Shown here piece after piece: positions 28,659 to 36,984 of a stretch of 64,000 bases of DNA. How positions within the stretch are numbered: position 1 is the stretch's first letter; each line of letters opens with the position of its first letter. A model generated the notes under the pieces. It was not told the DNA's origin, searched no databases, and saw only the letters and a program-made list of their open reading frames with translations. The translations under genes and the position numbers were made by a program. The DNA lies in the NCBI RefSeq assembly GCF_008107645.1, contig NZ_SDGY01000001.1:62540-126539 (forward strand), written 5' to 3'. The DNA is from Leuconostoc litchii (lineage in GTDB: Bacteria; Bacillota; Bacilli; Lactobacillales; Lactobacillaceae).

Positions 28659-28697
28659 AAGTACGCACCTACGATCAAGGTGCGTACTTTTATTTTT
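28651..28697. terminator. Bidirectional terminator
   Basis: AAAAGTACGCACCT pairs with AGGTGCGTACTTTT, with A- and T-runs outside. It closes the TPP operon and, on minus, rqcH. Confidence 0.93.
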
Positions 28698-30387
28698 TAA
28701 CTTTCAGTTGTGATACTAAAGTAGCGTCTGGCGTAACATATAATGTTTGCTGGCCTTCAAAAATAACAAATCCTGGTTTTGAACCATTCGGTTTGCGCAA
28801 CTTTCCAGCAGGTAGATAATCAACAGGCACATTAGCCGAGTCACGGGCTTTGCTATAATATGCAGCTAACTTAGCTGCTTCAAGTAAAGTATCATCGCTT
28901 GGTGTTGCACTATGAATGATAACATGGGAACCGGGAATTTTTTGTACATGTAACCAAATATCACGACGATCAGCTTGCTTGAGAGAAAGCCGTTCATTTT
29001 GTAAGTTATTTTTACCAACTTCAATCAATGTACCGTCTGAACTTTCAAACTTATCTGGTTTTGATACTTTTGGCTTTTGTTTATTTTTCTTGTTAGCGCG
29101 AAGATAACCTTCAGCCGTTAATTCTATGCGAATGTCTTCGACATCTTTTGGTGAAGCAACATCTAACTGGGCCATGATATTGTTGAAATAGTCAATCTCA
29201 TTGTCAGTTAAACTTAGTTGCTTATTGACATAATCTACAGCTGTTCGCAGCTTACGATATTTATTAAAATATTTTTCAGCATTTTTGAGTCCATCTAATT
29301 TAGGATCTAGTGCAATGTCTAATAAATTATTATTATCATAATAATTTTCAATCTTAACAGTTGTCATTCCTTTATGAACTAAGTGAGGATAAGTGATTAG
29401 TAAATCACCTTTTATTTTCAGATCATTGGCATTCTCTGCCTCATCCAATGTTTTCAGTAGTTTTTTTCGCTTTGTAATATTCTTTTTTAGCTCATTTTTA
29501 ACAACACGAACAAGGGTACCAGCTTGCTGATTAACTCGTTCACGTTCAGCTTTTCCAATATAATAAGCATCAAGCATCTCGCCTAAGGTGGGGAAGGATT
29601 CTTGTGTAACGCTATCTTGTAGCCAGTTAAATGCAGAATAAGTTAAAGCACCTTTATCTGAAGTAAATAGTGTAGGAGCGAGGTTATCAAAACGAGTTAA
29701 CCATTCTCGGGCATGTGCTAAATGATCACCATCTTGATTAATAGTGCGAGCCAAAGATTCAGCAGACTCCCGACCAAATCCTTGATAAGTTGTCTGAATA
29801 TGTTTGGCCCAGTCCTTATAGGACATATCCAAAATCATTTGTGCCAGAGAGTCTATTCCTGCAGTAAATGGATTTTTCAAATTTTGTGCAGGTGGTAACA
29901 CATATGTTGCACCTGGTACTAGTGAACGTACTCGGTTTTGGTCTGCAGGGACATGTTTAATCAGTTCGAGAATTCGTGAATCTTTTTCTCGAACTAAAAA
30001 TAAGTTCGAATGGCGGCCCATCATTTCCAATGTTAAACGAATAGGTTGGATATCACCTAATTCATCACGTGCATTGACATAAAAATTAATAATACGATCG
30101 TTTTCAATTTGCTCAATTTTTTGTAACTTTGCTCCCTCTAAGTAGCGGCGTAAGAACATAACAAAATTAGGTGCAGTTTGAGGATTTTCGTATGGAATAT
30201 GTGTAATTTGTGCACGAGAATAACTAGGATGTGCACTTAATAGTAACGGATAATTTTGGCCATTATTACGTACGACCAAAACAATTTCATTTGAATAGGG
30301 TTGATGGACTTTTGTAATACGTCCACCAACAATTAAACTATTCAATTCATGAACGATTGCATGTGTAAATAATCCATCTAGCGGCAT
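28690..30387 (-). CDS. rqcH: Ribosome quality-control factor RqcH (NFACT/FbpA family)
   Basis: RqcH binds stalled 50S-peptidyl-tRNA and adds C-terminal alanine tails that mark proteins for degradation. The 565-residue protein starts MPLDGLFTHAIVHELNS and has the NFACT-N signature MMGRHSNLFLV. The Asp-Arg pair at residues 97-98 is the one shown to be needed for tailing in Bacillus subtilis. A coiled coil lies around 290-410, and the NFACT-R domain is at the end (DIWLHVQKIPGSHVII). It is often annotated as a fibronectin-binding protein. It is monocistronic on minus. Confidence 0.93.
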   Translation of the reverse strand: MPLDGLFTHAIVHELNSLIVGGRITKVHQPYSNEIVLVVRNNGQNYPLLLSAHPSYSRAQITHIPYENPQTAPNFVMFLRRYLEGAKLQKIEQIENDRIINFYVNARDELGDIQPIRLTLEMMGRHSNLFLVREKDSRILELIKHVPADQNRVRSLVPGATYVLPPAQNLKNPFTAGIDSLAQMILDMSYKDWAKHIQTTYQGFGRESAESLARTINQDGDHLAHAREWLTRFDNLAPTLFTSDKGALTYSAFNWLQDSVTQESFPTLGEMLDAYYIGKAERERVNQQAGTLVRVVKNELKKNITKRKKLLKTLDEAENANDLKIKGDLLITYPHLVHKGMTTVKIENYYDNNNLLDIALDPKLDGLKNAEKYFNKYRKLRTAVDYVNKQLSLTDNEIDYFNNIMAQLDVASPKDVEDIRIELTAEGYLRANKKNKQKPKVSKPDKFESSDGTLIEVGKNNLQNERLSLKQADRRDIWLHVQKIPGSHVIIHSATPSDDTLLEAAKLAAYYSKARDSANVPVDYLPAGKLRKPNGSKPGFVIFEGQQTLYVTPDATLVSQLKVKK

Positions 30388-30531
30388 TTTAGGTACTTCC
30401 TTTTAATTTATTTCGGTGGATTTTTATATTGAAGTTTTTTATATCAATTTTTTAAGCATCCAACTGGTTGATTTCTAACCCTTTCATTGTATCATGTAAC
30501 GATATGCTAGTTCTTCAGTATCGGAGGTAAA

Positions 30532-30574
30532 ATAAAAGCAAATCGCTAGTGTTTAAAGTGATTTGCTTTTATTT
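30532..30574 (-). terminator. Terminator of ahpF-like gene
   Basis: On the minus strand AAAAGCAAATCACT pairs with AGCGATTTGCTTTT (one mismatch) and is followed by ATTTT. The gap 30388-30531 holds the rqcH ribosome site and AT-rich sequence only. Confidence 0.85.
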
Positions 30575-30586
30575 GATTTGTGTAAA

Positions 30587-32281
30587 TTATTTTACGGTAG
30601 CTTCCATAGCTTTGACAATCTCTTCTAGTGATTGGCTACCAAAAATAACATTGGGACTGTTGTTGATGAACATTGCTGGCACGCTCATAATATGGTGAGC
30701 CTCACGAATATCTGGGAATAATTGTAAATCAATCATTTCTGCAGAAATTTGGTTGTTTATTGCAGCAATGTGTTGGCAGGCAGCTACAACATCTGGGCAA
30801 AAATGACAGTTTAATGAAACACCAATAGTTAAATCAGCTTTTGGTAGTTTTTTGATGCGTTTCACTAATTGTTCATCAATTGATTGTCCAGGACCAACAG
30901 TGTTATAAATTGCTAGTACAAGAGAATTCAACTCATGGCCGGTAGGAATACCACTAAATACAATGCCAGTATCCTGATAGTTAGCAGTTAATAATCTGAA
31001 ATGAGGCATACGCTGTACTTGATATTTTTCTTCTAACTCTTGGTCAGTAGGTACTACCTTGAAATGAATATGCTTATTTAACTGACTAAATTCTTCTAAA
31101 AAAGACGAAAGTTCATGACTTTTAGCGGAGTCATCAGTTAGTTGATAGAGAACAATATCTTGATTTAATTTATTAAAAATTGGTTTTAAACTTTGAATAA
31201 TTTCTTTTGAAAACCATTGTCCAACGTGAGTTGCAATAAGGGGAGATGTTTCTGTATCTAACCGACTGGTTTCACCAATAGAATTTTTGCTGGTGATTTT
31301 TTTTGTTGAACGATTAATTGGAATGTTTAAGGCGCGTTTTTGTTTAGCAACAAACACTTCAGCACTAGTAGCGGCATTTGCGCCATCAGAAGCTGCTGTA
31401 ACAATTTGTCGTAATGGTTTTGAAGTGACATCTCCAGCAGCAAATACACCCATAATGTTGGTTTGGGCTGATTGATTAACGACAATGTAGCCATCACTAT
31501 CCAAATTGATTTTGTCTTTAAATAACTCTGTTTGTGGGTCAGTACCAACATAAACAAAAATACCGAAAGTGCGGTTATTATTTTCAACATGATAAGCTAT
31601 TTTTTCTTTAGTTTTATTATTCAAAAAAGTAGCATCTGTTAAATAATTTTGTCCTTCAACCGAAATAATTTCAGTGTTATGCCAAATAGTAATTTTAGGA
31701 TTTAGTTGTGCTAGATCGGCTGTTAAGGGTGGACAAGTAAAGTCATCAGATCTCATAACGATAGTCACATGACGAGCAAATCTTGTAAGATAGTCTGCTT
31801 CTTCAGCCGCGGCATAACCACCGCCTATGACAAATACTTCTAAACCGCTAAAAAGCTCACCATCACAAGTAGAACAGTACGCTACACCGCGACCACGAAA
31901 GGTATCTTCACCTTTAAAACCGACTTTATGTGGTTGAGCACCTGTAGCGATAATTATACTACGTGCATAATAGATATTTTTTTTACCGGTAACTGTTTTG
32001 ATTGGTTCATCAGTAAAATCATAATCTCTGATAGCATCAAAAACAAATTGTACACCAAATTGTTCAGCTTGCTTTTGCATTTTATTGACTAAAGCTGTAC
32101 CATCAATTGTCTCAACAGCAGGGTAGTTTGATACTGTTGATGTTGTGGTAACTTGTCCACCAATTTGATTACTTTCAATAATCAGCGTATCCAGTGTTGC
32201 ACGTCCAGCGTATATACCTGCTGATAAACCAGCAGGTCCACCACCGATAATAATTGTGTCGTAAATATGAGGTTCAGTCAT
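30587..32281 (-). CDS. AhpF-type peroxiredoxin reductase with permuted domain order
   Basis: This 564-residue flavoprotein should pass electrons from NAD(P)H to AhpC. Residues 1-310 form a thioredoxin-reductase unit: FAD motif GGGPAGLSAGIYAGR, redox pair CSTC at 136-139 and second dinucleotide fold GGGYAAAEEA. A linker then leads to a tandem thioredoxin-like domain with CHFC at about residues 492-495 and cis-Pro in SVPAMFINN. Classical AhpF has the thioredoxin-like domain first, so the order is reversed here. The gene ends the ahpC operon, 10 bases after ahpC. Confidence 0.85.
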   Translation of the reverse strand: MTEPHIYDTIIIGGGPAGLSAGIYAGRATLDTLIIESNQIGGQVTTTSTVSNYPAVETIDGTALVNKMQKQAEQFGVQFVFDAIRDYDFTDEPIKTVTGKKNIYYARSIIIATGAQPHKVGFKGEDTFRGRGVAYCSTCDGELFSGLEVFVIGGGYAAAEEADYLTRFARHVTIVMRSDDFTCPPLTADLAQLNPKITIWHNTEIISVEGQNYLTDATFLNNKTKEKIAYHVENNNRTFGIFVYVGTDPQTELFKDKINLDSDGYIVVNQSAQTNIMGVFAAGDVTSKPLRQIVTAASDGANAATSAEVFVAKQKRALNIPINRSTKKITSKNSIGETSRLDTETSPLIATHVGQWFSKEIIQSLKPIFNKLNQDIVLYQLTDDSAKSHELSSFLEEFSQLNKHIHFKVVPTDQELEEKYQVQRMPHFRLLTANYQDTGIVFSGIPTGHELNSLVLAIYNTVGPGQSIDEQLVKRIKKLPKADLTIGVSLNCHFCPDVVAACQHIAAINNQISAEMIDLQLFPDIREAHHIMSVPAMFINNSPNVIFGSQSLEEIVKAMEATVK

Positions 32282-32291
32282 GGTATAACCC

Positions 32292-32861
32292 TTAAAGTTT
32301 ACCGACTAAATCTAAGCTAGGAGTAATCGTATCTTCGCCTGGATGCCAATTAGCAGGGCAAACACGATCACCGTGTTCGGCAACAAATTGAGCGGCTTCT
32401 AACGTTCTCAAAATTTCTTCAGCATTTCGACCAATACCCATGTTATTAATCGTGTATGATTGGATTTTTCCTTCAGGATCAACTATAAACACGGCTCGAA
32501 AAGCTAATCCAGATTCTTCATCCAGTACATTAAAGAAACGAGCTAATTTACCAGCGGGATCGGCTAACATAGGATATCTCACTTTTGCAATTGTATCAGT
32601 AGCTTCTGCCCAAGCTTTGTGTACAAATTCGCTGTCCTCAGACACTGAATAGATTTCAGCATTAACTTTTTGGAAATCTGTGTAGTGATCAGCTAGGTCA
32701 CCCAACTCAGTCGGGCACACAAATGAAAAATCGGCTGGATAGAAGAAATAAATCCCCCATTTGCCCAATGTATCTTGCTTTGAGATTTCTGAAAATTCAC
32801 CATTTTGATACGCATTAACCTTAAAGTCAATAATCTCTGAATCGATAAAATTAGTTGTCAT
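32292..32861 (-). CDS. ahpC: Alkyl hydroperoxide reductase subunit C (2-Cys peroxiredoxin)
   Basis: AhpC reduces hydrogen peroxide and organic hydroperoxides. The peroxidatic Cys is in FSFVCPTELGDLADHY (about residue 49) and the resolving Cys in GDRVCPANWHPGE near residue 168. The length of 189 residues is normal for the AhpC/Prx1 group, and the GIGRNAEEILRTLEA segment is typical. The ribosome site is GGAGAAA. It is transcribed with the ahpF-like reductase and lies next to a PerR-type box, so peroxide induction is expected. Confidence 0.95.
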   Translation of the reverse strand: MTTNFIDSEIIDFKVNAYQNGEFSEISKQDTLGKWGIYFFYPADFSFVCPTELGDLADHYTDFQKVNAEIYSVSEDSEFVHKAWAEATDTIAKVRYPMLADPAGKLARFFNVLDEESGLAFRAVFIVDPEGKIQSYTINNMGIGRNAEEILRTLEAAQFVAEHGDRVCPANWHPGEDTITPSLDLVGKL

Positions 32862-32878
32862 AATTTCTCCTTTTCTTA

Positions 32879-32893
32879 TTAGAATAATTCTAA
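32879..32893. promoter_or_regulatory. PerR/Fur-type box upstream of ahpC
   Basis: TTAGAATAATTCTAA is a perfect 7-1-7 palindrome that fits the PerR box form TTAnAATnATTnTAA. It sits 18 bases before the ahpC start, where bound repressor would block transcription. Confidence 0.8.
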
Positions 32894-32930
32894 ACTAATT
32901 TCATTATACAACTATTTAATCTTAAAAATC

Positions 32931-32967
32931 AAGAATCATTTTAAATTAAATAGGTTAAATGATTCTT
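32931..32967. promoter_or_regulatory. Perfect 11-bp inverted repeat between ahpC and SemiSWEET
   Basis: AAGAATCATTT (32931-32941) and AAATGATTCTT (32957-32967) are separated by 15 bases. Each half resembles part of the PerR-type box. It may be a second operator or a hairpin. Confidence 0.45.
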
Positions 32968-32997
32968 ATAGGCTTAAATTTTTTATTTGTGGCGTAT

Positions 32998-33026
32998 TTT
33001 ACATAAAAATCACATAATGTTATAAT
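32998..33026 (+). promoter_or_regulatory. Promoter of SemiSWEET gene
   Basis: TTTACA and TATAAT are spaced 17, with TG one base before the -10. Confidence 0.75.
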
Positions 33027-33059
33027 TATTGCATTGTATTTAAAAATGAAAGGAATCCA

Positions 33060-33374
33060 ATGAATTACGACAATTATGTCCCGAAAGCGTCAAGAAAAGA
33101 AGTTAGTCAAGAAAGAATCAAGTTTTTGAAACTATTAAGTAAGGTAGCGGTAGTTTTTTGTTGTTTGATGTATATTTCGTATATTCCTCAAATTACATCT
33201 AATTTATCCGGACATCCTGTTTCAGTGCTACAACCACTTTGTGCTACTGTTAACGCTACTTTATGGGTAACATATGGTTGGCTCAAGACATACAAAGATT
33301 GGCCAGTAATTTTAGCCAATATTCCTGGGGTCATTTTTGGAATAGTAACAGTAATAACTGTTTATATTCATTAA
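33060..33374 (+). CDS. SemiSWEET-family sugar transporter (PQ-loop)
   Basis: The 104-residue protein has three transmembrane segments, with the PQ-loop motif in YISYIPQITSNLSGHPVS and Asn/Trp residues in ATVNATLWVTYGW. This is one triple-helix bundle of the SWEET fold, which acts as a dimer to move sugars down a gradient. A hydrophilic N-terminus of about 25 residues with many Lys is present. It starts behind AAAGGAATCC and is transcribed alone between its own promoter and a bidirectional terminator. Confidence 0.85.
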   Translation: MNYDNYVPKASRKEVSQERIKFLKLLSKVAVVFCCLMYISYIPQITSNLSGHPVSVLQPLCATVNATLWVTYGWLKTYKDWPVILANIPGVIFGIVTVITVYIH

Positions 33375-33390
33375 TTAAATAAAAAGATAA

Positions 33391-33427
33391 GAAAAGCGCT
33401 CACCGTTAAGGGTGGGCGCTTTTAAAA
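33391..33427. terminator. Bidirectional terminator
   Basis: AAAAGCGCTCACC pairs with GGTGGGCGCTTTT (one G-U) over a short loop. It serves SemiSWEET on plus and the SDR gene on minus. Confidence 0.9.
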
Positions 33428-33430
33428 TAA

Positions 33431-34066
33431 TTAATATTTTCGTTGACTTAATTCGCTGAGATGTCCAAGAATAATGTGAGTAACTTCTTTTGAGAAATAT
33501 TCTCGACTCACTGGGCGATAACGTTTTAAAAATCTCAATCCAGGAATACTCTGAACGAACTTTAAAATAATAGCCGGAATATATGAATACATTCTAGATT
33601 TATCATATACAATACCCGGGAAAACATTATATGCGCGTTCACCTAATAATGTTTTGGCAGTGTTTTCAACAGTTAATTTTGCTTTTAGATAAGCATTTAA
33701 AAAGAATGGGGTGGCATTAGCCGACACAAAAAGAAACTTAGTTTTATCAGCTGTAGTCAGTACATTCAATAACTTTTGAGCAGGCTCAACGCTGCTATTT
33801 TTGTAATTTACATTTTTAAATGGATTAGGGAACAGTATACCAACAGCATCAATAACCCAGTCCGCCTTTTTGAGGATATCTTGCCATTCACCAGGATGAT
33901 TTAAATTGACAGCATGATAAACGATGTGATTTTCTGGATCTTGAGAGTTAAATTGATGGCGTGAAAAGCTATGTAATTCAAAATTTTCTGCCGATAAGGC
34001 TGCTAGAATACCTTGACCAACAAAGCCAGTACCACCAACAACGACAACTACTTTTTTATCACCCAT
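33431..34066 (-). CDS. Atypical SDR, NAD(P)-binding (NDUFA9/NmrA-like)
   Basis: The 211-residue protein begins with a dinucleotide-binding strand and glycine loop VVVVVGGTGFVGQGIL. It has VDW-type and SAN segments (FLFVSANATPFFLNAYLKAKLTVE) where extended SDRs hold Tyr-Lys; here only Lys is kept. Such proteins are often redox or quinone-related sensors or reductases, but no substrate can be given. Its ribosome site is AAGGAGAA. It lies 40 bases downstream of cutC on the same strand. Confidence 0.7.
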   Translation of the reverse strand: MGDKKVVVVVGGTGFVGQGILAALSAENFELHSFSRHQFNSQDPENHIVYHAVNLNHPGEWQDILKKADWVIDAVGILFPNPFKNVNYKNSSVEPAQKLLNVLTTADKTKFLFVSANATPFFLNAYLKAKLTVENTAKTLLGERAYNVFPGIVYDKSRMYSYIPAIILKFVQSIPGLRFLKRYRPVSREYFSKEVTHIILGHLSELSQRKY

Positions 34067-34106
34067 TATTGTTCTCCTTAATCAACATAGCATCAAGTTA
34101 TCGCCA

Positions 34107-34739
34107 CTAAACGATTTGTGTGCCATGCAATTCACGGACACCTAATTTATTGGCAATCGTATTTGCGTTTAACTTCGTGATACCACCGCCAGGTAAAATT
34201 GTCATTCCAGCAGGAGCATTGCGAATTAGTGTTTGCAGGTGAACTAAGGTTTCTGTAACAGCCAAATCCATAGCACCACCGTGTGTTAAAATACGAGATA
34301 TACCTTGATTATATAACCAATTCATTGCATACTGTTGCTTTTCGATTGCAATATCGTCAAAAGCCATATGCATGACTACTTGTATATTCAATGTCTGAGC
34401 AAATTCAATTAAAGTCATCATGGTGCTAAAATCTAAATCATCTTGAACTATGGCACCAAAAGTAACAATTTCACCACCAACATCAGCGATTATTTGAATA
34501 GTATCTAACATTTGATGGATTTCGGTTTCATTATACTCAAAGTTTCCACCACGAGGTCTAACCATTATGACCACTGGGATTTTATTGGAAACTTCTAATG
34601 TATCAATAATTGTTTTTGTATCAGGTGTAATGCCACCTAAATCTAATCGATCACTTAATTCAAGTCGATTAGCACCGCGAGAGATCATTGTGCGAGCAGC
34701 CTGAACTGAATCAACTGCAGCTTCTTTGATTTTAATCAT
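34107..34739 (-). CDS. cutC: CutC family protein
   Basis: CutC proteins are TIM-barrel proteins historically linked to copper homeostasis. The 210-residue protein has the signature GANRLELSDRLDLGGITPD, PVVIMVRPRGGNFEY and the C-terminal ILPGGGITKLNANTIA and RELHGTQI. It is shorter than the E. coli protein but close to the usual length in lactic acid bacteria. No copper genes are nearby. The ribosome site is poor. Confidence 0.9.
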   Translation of the reverse strand: MIKIKEAAVDSVQAARTMISRGANRLELSDRLDLGGITPDTKTIIDTLEVSNKIPVVIMVRPRGGNFEYNETEIHQMLDTIQIIADVGGEIVTFGAIVQDDLDFSTMMTLIEFAQTLNIQVVMHMAFDDIAIEKQQYAMNWLYNQGISRILTHGGAMDLAVTETLVHLQTLIRNAPAGMTILPGGGITKLNANTIANKLGVRELHGTQIV

Positions 34740-34770
34740 AAGTAATTCTTAAATTATTCCTTATTAAAAC

Positions 34771-34797
34771 AAAAAAACTCGTTCATGATGAACGAGT
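34771..34797 (-). terminator. Terminator of rpmF
   Basis: On minus, ACTCGTTCAT pairs with ATGAACGAGT and is followed by seven T. Confidence 0.88.
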
Positions 34798-34812
34798 ATC
34801 AATGTTAATGTG

Positions 34813-34986
34813 TTACTTTTTATCAACAACTTGCTTGCCGTTGTAAACACCAGAAGGTGAAACACGGTGAGAAACGCGATATTCACCAGTTGTTTGATCC
34901 AAAACGATATTTGGAACGTTTAAACCAATGTGACCGCGACGATTACGCTTGTGAGACTTTGAGTTTTTGTTTGATGGGGTAGCCAT
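34813..34986 (-). CDS. rpmF: 50S ribosomal protein bL32 (zinc-free form)
   Basis: The 57-residue product starts [19 protein letters not shown], where bL32 normally reads PKRRTSKSRKRKRRTH, and ends in [10 protein letters not shown]. There are no cysteines, so it is the C-minus type that needs no zinc. A very strong ribosome site (GAAAGGAGGTG) precedes it, as expected for a ribosomal protein. It is below the usual ORF length cut-off. Confidence 0.93.
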   Translation of the reverse strand: MATPSNKNSKSHKRNRRGHIGLNVPNIVLDQTTGEYRVSHRVSPSGVYNGKQVVDKK

Positions 34987-35082
34987 AAGAGCACCTCCTT
35001 TCGCTTCAATTTATCAACTAGTCAAGTTTAACGAAATTTAAAGCATTTGTCAATAGCCATTGATGATAACTGTCAAGCAAAT

Positions 35083-35877
35083 TTACTTGACATTAGATTG
35101 AATGATTTGTTGAGTATAAACCTTGTGATGAAACCATGATGATTGAAACACACCAATTAAGTCATTACCAACATAGAGCATATAGGTCAAAAATAGCACC
35201 CAGTTGGCATCGCCGTGTACAGCAGTCAATCCCCATAGAAAAACTTGAGCAATTCCTTGAACAAGCCACATAACGAATGCTTCTGAAAAACGAAAAGTAG
35301 TCAGTAGGGCGCCAACGAGGCCAGTAGCTAAAACAGCCGAATCAGCGATTGGACGAGGAGTGTGCAACACTTGTGTTTCAAATAAGTAGGCTGCAATAAA
35401 AGCAATAACTGCGGCACCGATGAGGACAGGGTACCAGAATGTTTTACCATGTTTTTCACCACGTTGATCTGTTTCGTGGATAAAGCGAATACGTTTTTCA
35501 ACATCAACTGCCCAACCAGGCATAACTAAAACAGGGATGTCTAATAAAACAATATACACCGCTTGTAACACAGCATCGGCAGGGTTGTTAGCTTGCAATG
35601 CCATGGCGATATAAATAATAGCAGATAATAGACCAAAAACACCATTTAAGGGACGCGCATTAGTAATGGCTAATGTTGTCGTAAATCCTAAAATAGCGGC
35701 TACGAATGTCCACCATGTTAAATGGTTAATGGGTGAACCGGCCAAGAAAGAACTGTAGGTAATAACTAAGTAGCCGATTAGGAGTAATGTGTAGGATGTT
35801 TTTGTCCATCCAGACATTTGATGGACATACCACCTAATAGAAAATAAATCTTTAAAAGTAACTTTTTGTGAATACAT
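35083..35877 (-). CDS. pnuC: Nicotinamide riboside/mononucleotide transporter PnuC
   Basis: PnuC imports nicotinamide riboside for NAD synthesis. The protein of about 264 residues has seven hydrophobic segments, a PnuC-like WTKTSYTLLLIGYLV start, the NARPLNGVFGLLSAIIY loop and the C-terminal LYVGNDLIGVFQ. ATG 35877 is given as start because the family-like sequence begins there. GTG 35919 is in frame with AAAGGTG just before it but too close. Neither start has a well-placed ribosome site, which fits a leader that controls translation. Confidence 0.85.
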   Translation of the reverse strand: MYSQKVTFKDLFSIRWYVHQMSGWTKTSYTLLLIGYLVITYSSFLAGSPINHLTWWTFVAAILGFTTTLAITNARPLNGVFGLLSAIIYIAMALQANNPADAVLQAVYIVLLDIPVLVMPGWAVDVEKRIRFIHETDQRGEKHGKTFWYPVLIGAAVIAFIAAYLFETQVLHTPRPIADSAVLATGLVGALLTTFRFSEAFVMWLVQGIAQVFLWGLTAVHGDANWVLFLTYMLYVGNDLIGVFQSSWFHHKVYTQQIIQSNVK

Positions 35878-35985
35878 TGAATATGACACTTGCAGTGATA
35901 GGTACCGATTTGGCAGCACTGCACCTTTCGTATGAATTTGATTTGATAGATATGCCTACAATATCTATCATTCTGAATGAATTAT
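35878..35985 (-). promoter_or_regulatory. Structured leader of pnuC, possible riboswitch
   Basis: On minus, GATAGATA and TATCTATC form an 8-bp hairpin with loop TTGTAGGCA, followed by a second hairpin TGCAGTG/CACTGCA with inner TGCC/GGTA pairs. GGCA in the first loop can pair with TGCC in the second, giving a pseudoknot around the AAAGG and GTG region. NAD-sensing riboswitches occur before pnuC in Lactobacillales, but I cannot confirm their consensus here. Confidence 0.4.
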
Positions 35986-36098
35986 GATAAGAGTATTTTT
36001 GATCATTTTTTCCCCTTTTATTTTTTGTTGCAATTTGAGTGTACAACACAAAATTTAAATCGTGTTAAGAAATCTGTGTAAAAGACAATTATCGTCCA

Positions 36099-36107
36099 TG
36101 TTATAAT
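36099..36107 (+). promoter_or_regulatory. Extended -10 promoter of DUF1361 gene
   Basis: TGTTATAAT is a perfect extended -10. No clear -35 is visible. Together with the divergent pnuC leader it fills the gap 35986-36166. Confidence 0.55.
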
Positions 36108-36166
36108 ATTATTGCTTTGTAAATATTTTTTACATGAAGCTATAAAAGTTTGTTGAGGTAATGCCT

Positions 36167-36817
36167 ATGAAAAGACAAAATGTAATCAGCGTACTTGCAA
36201 TACACCTGATTGTTCTATTATTTTTTGTTTTTGTGTTAATGACACCAACTCATTTTACTTTTTTAAATTGGAACATCTTTTTAGCTTTACTACCGTTAGA
36301 TTTTGCAATTCTGGTCAATATCAGTAAGCATCGAGTTGTACAAGTGATTTTCAGTTTGTTGTGGTTATTGTTTTATCCCAATACCATGTACATGATTACA
36401 GATTTTATCCATCTGCAGTATATCGGTATTGGATTGACAGTAAGAATGCAGTACTTTAATTATGCTGTTTTAGCGGCCGGGGTCTTCATTGGTGTTGTAC
36501 TGGGGATGTTAAGTATTGAGTTGATGCTAAAGTATTATTTCCGTCAAAAACATGAAATATGGCAACTGACACTATTATTTGCACTATCGTTACTTGCTAG
36601 TGTAGGTATTTATTTGGGTAGATTTTTACGCTTGAATTCTTGGGATGTTTTCACACAAACGCATACGGTAGCAAGACTAGTTGTGTCATCGACAAGTATG
36701 CATATGTTAGCCTTTGTTTTATTATTTGCTGGGGTACAATTTGCTATCTTAGTGATTAGTCACTTTGGTATTTCATTAATTTACAATATTGTTGACAAGA
36801 ATGAGAAAAACGAGTAG
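36167..36817 (+). CDS. DUF1361 membrane protein
   Basis: The 216-residue protein has six to seven transmembrane segments. It carries the DUF1361 pattern: NWNIFLALLPLDFAIL, LLFYPNTMYMITDFIHL and GIYLGRFLRLNSWDVF. Function is unknown. ATG 36167 is eight bases after GAGG; ATG 36161 is too close. Its 3' end overlaps the infC promoter by a few bases. Confidence 0.85.
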   Translation: MKRQNVISVLAIHLIVLLFFVFVLMTPTHFTFLNWNIFLALLPLDFAILVNISKHRVVQVIFSLLWLLFYPNTMYMITDFIHLQYIGIGLTVRMQYFNYAVLAAGVFIGVVLGMLSIELMLKYYFRQKHEIWQLTLLFALSLLASVGIYLGRFLRLNSWDVFTQTHTVARLVVSSTSMHMLAFVLLFAGVQFAILVISHFGISLIYNIVDKNEKNE

Positions 36818-36820
36818 AAT
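36792..36820 (+). promoter_or_regulatory. Promoter of the infC-rpmI-rplT operon
   Basis: TTGACA (36792-36797) and TAGAAT (36815-36820) are spaced exactly 17. It lies inside the 3' end of the upstream gene. Confidence 0.85.
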
Positions 36821-36837
36821 TATATGTGTTGAACAAG

Positions 36838-36946
36838 TAGAAGCACCCGCTTCTCGCCAAGTGACAACGTTTCTTGGCAGATACAGTTGTACGAAAGTAC
36901 TGCAAGTGTAGAAGTGGGTGAAGATTAAGTTCTTTGCCCATTTTTT
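36838..36946 (+). ncRNA. L20-type leader of infC operon with terminator
   Basis: CACCCGCTTCT (36844-36854) can pair with AGAAGTGGGTG (36910-36920). The latter overlaps a terminator TGGGTGAAGA (36915-36924) / TTCTTTGCCCA (36930-36940) plus six T. Two hairpins lie between (GCCAAG/CTTGGC and a GTAC stem with GAAA loop). This mutually exclusive layout is like the B. subtilis infC leader, where excess L20 promotes termination. Confidence 0.7.
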
Positions 36947-36984
36947 CTTCTTGATTCACAAAATAAATTTGGAGGTGCCTGACA

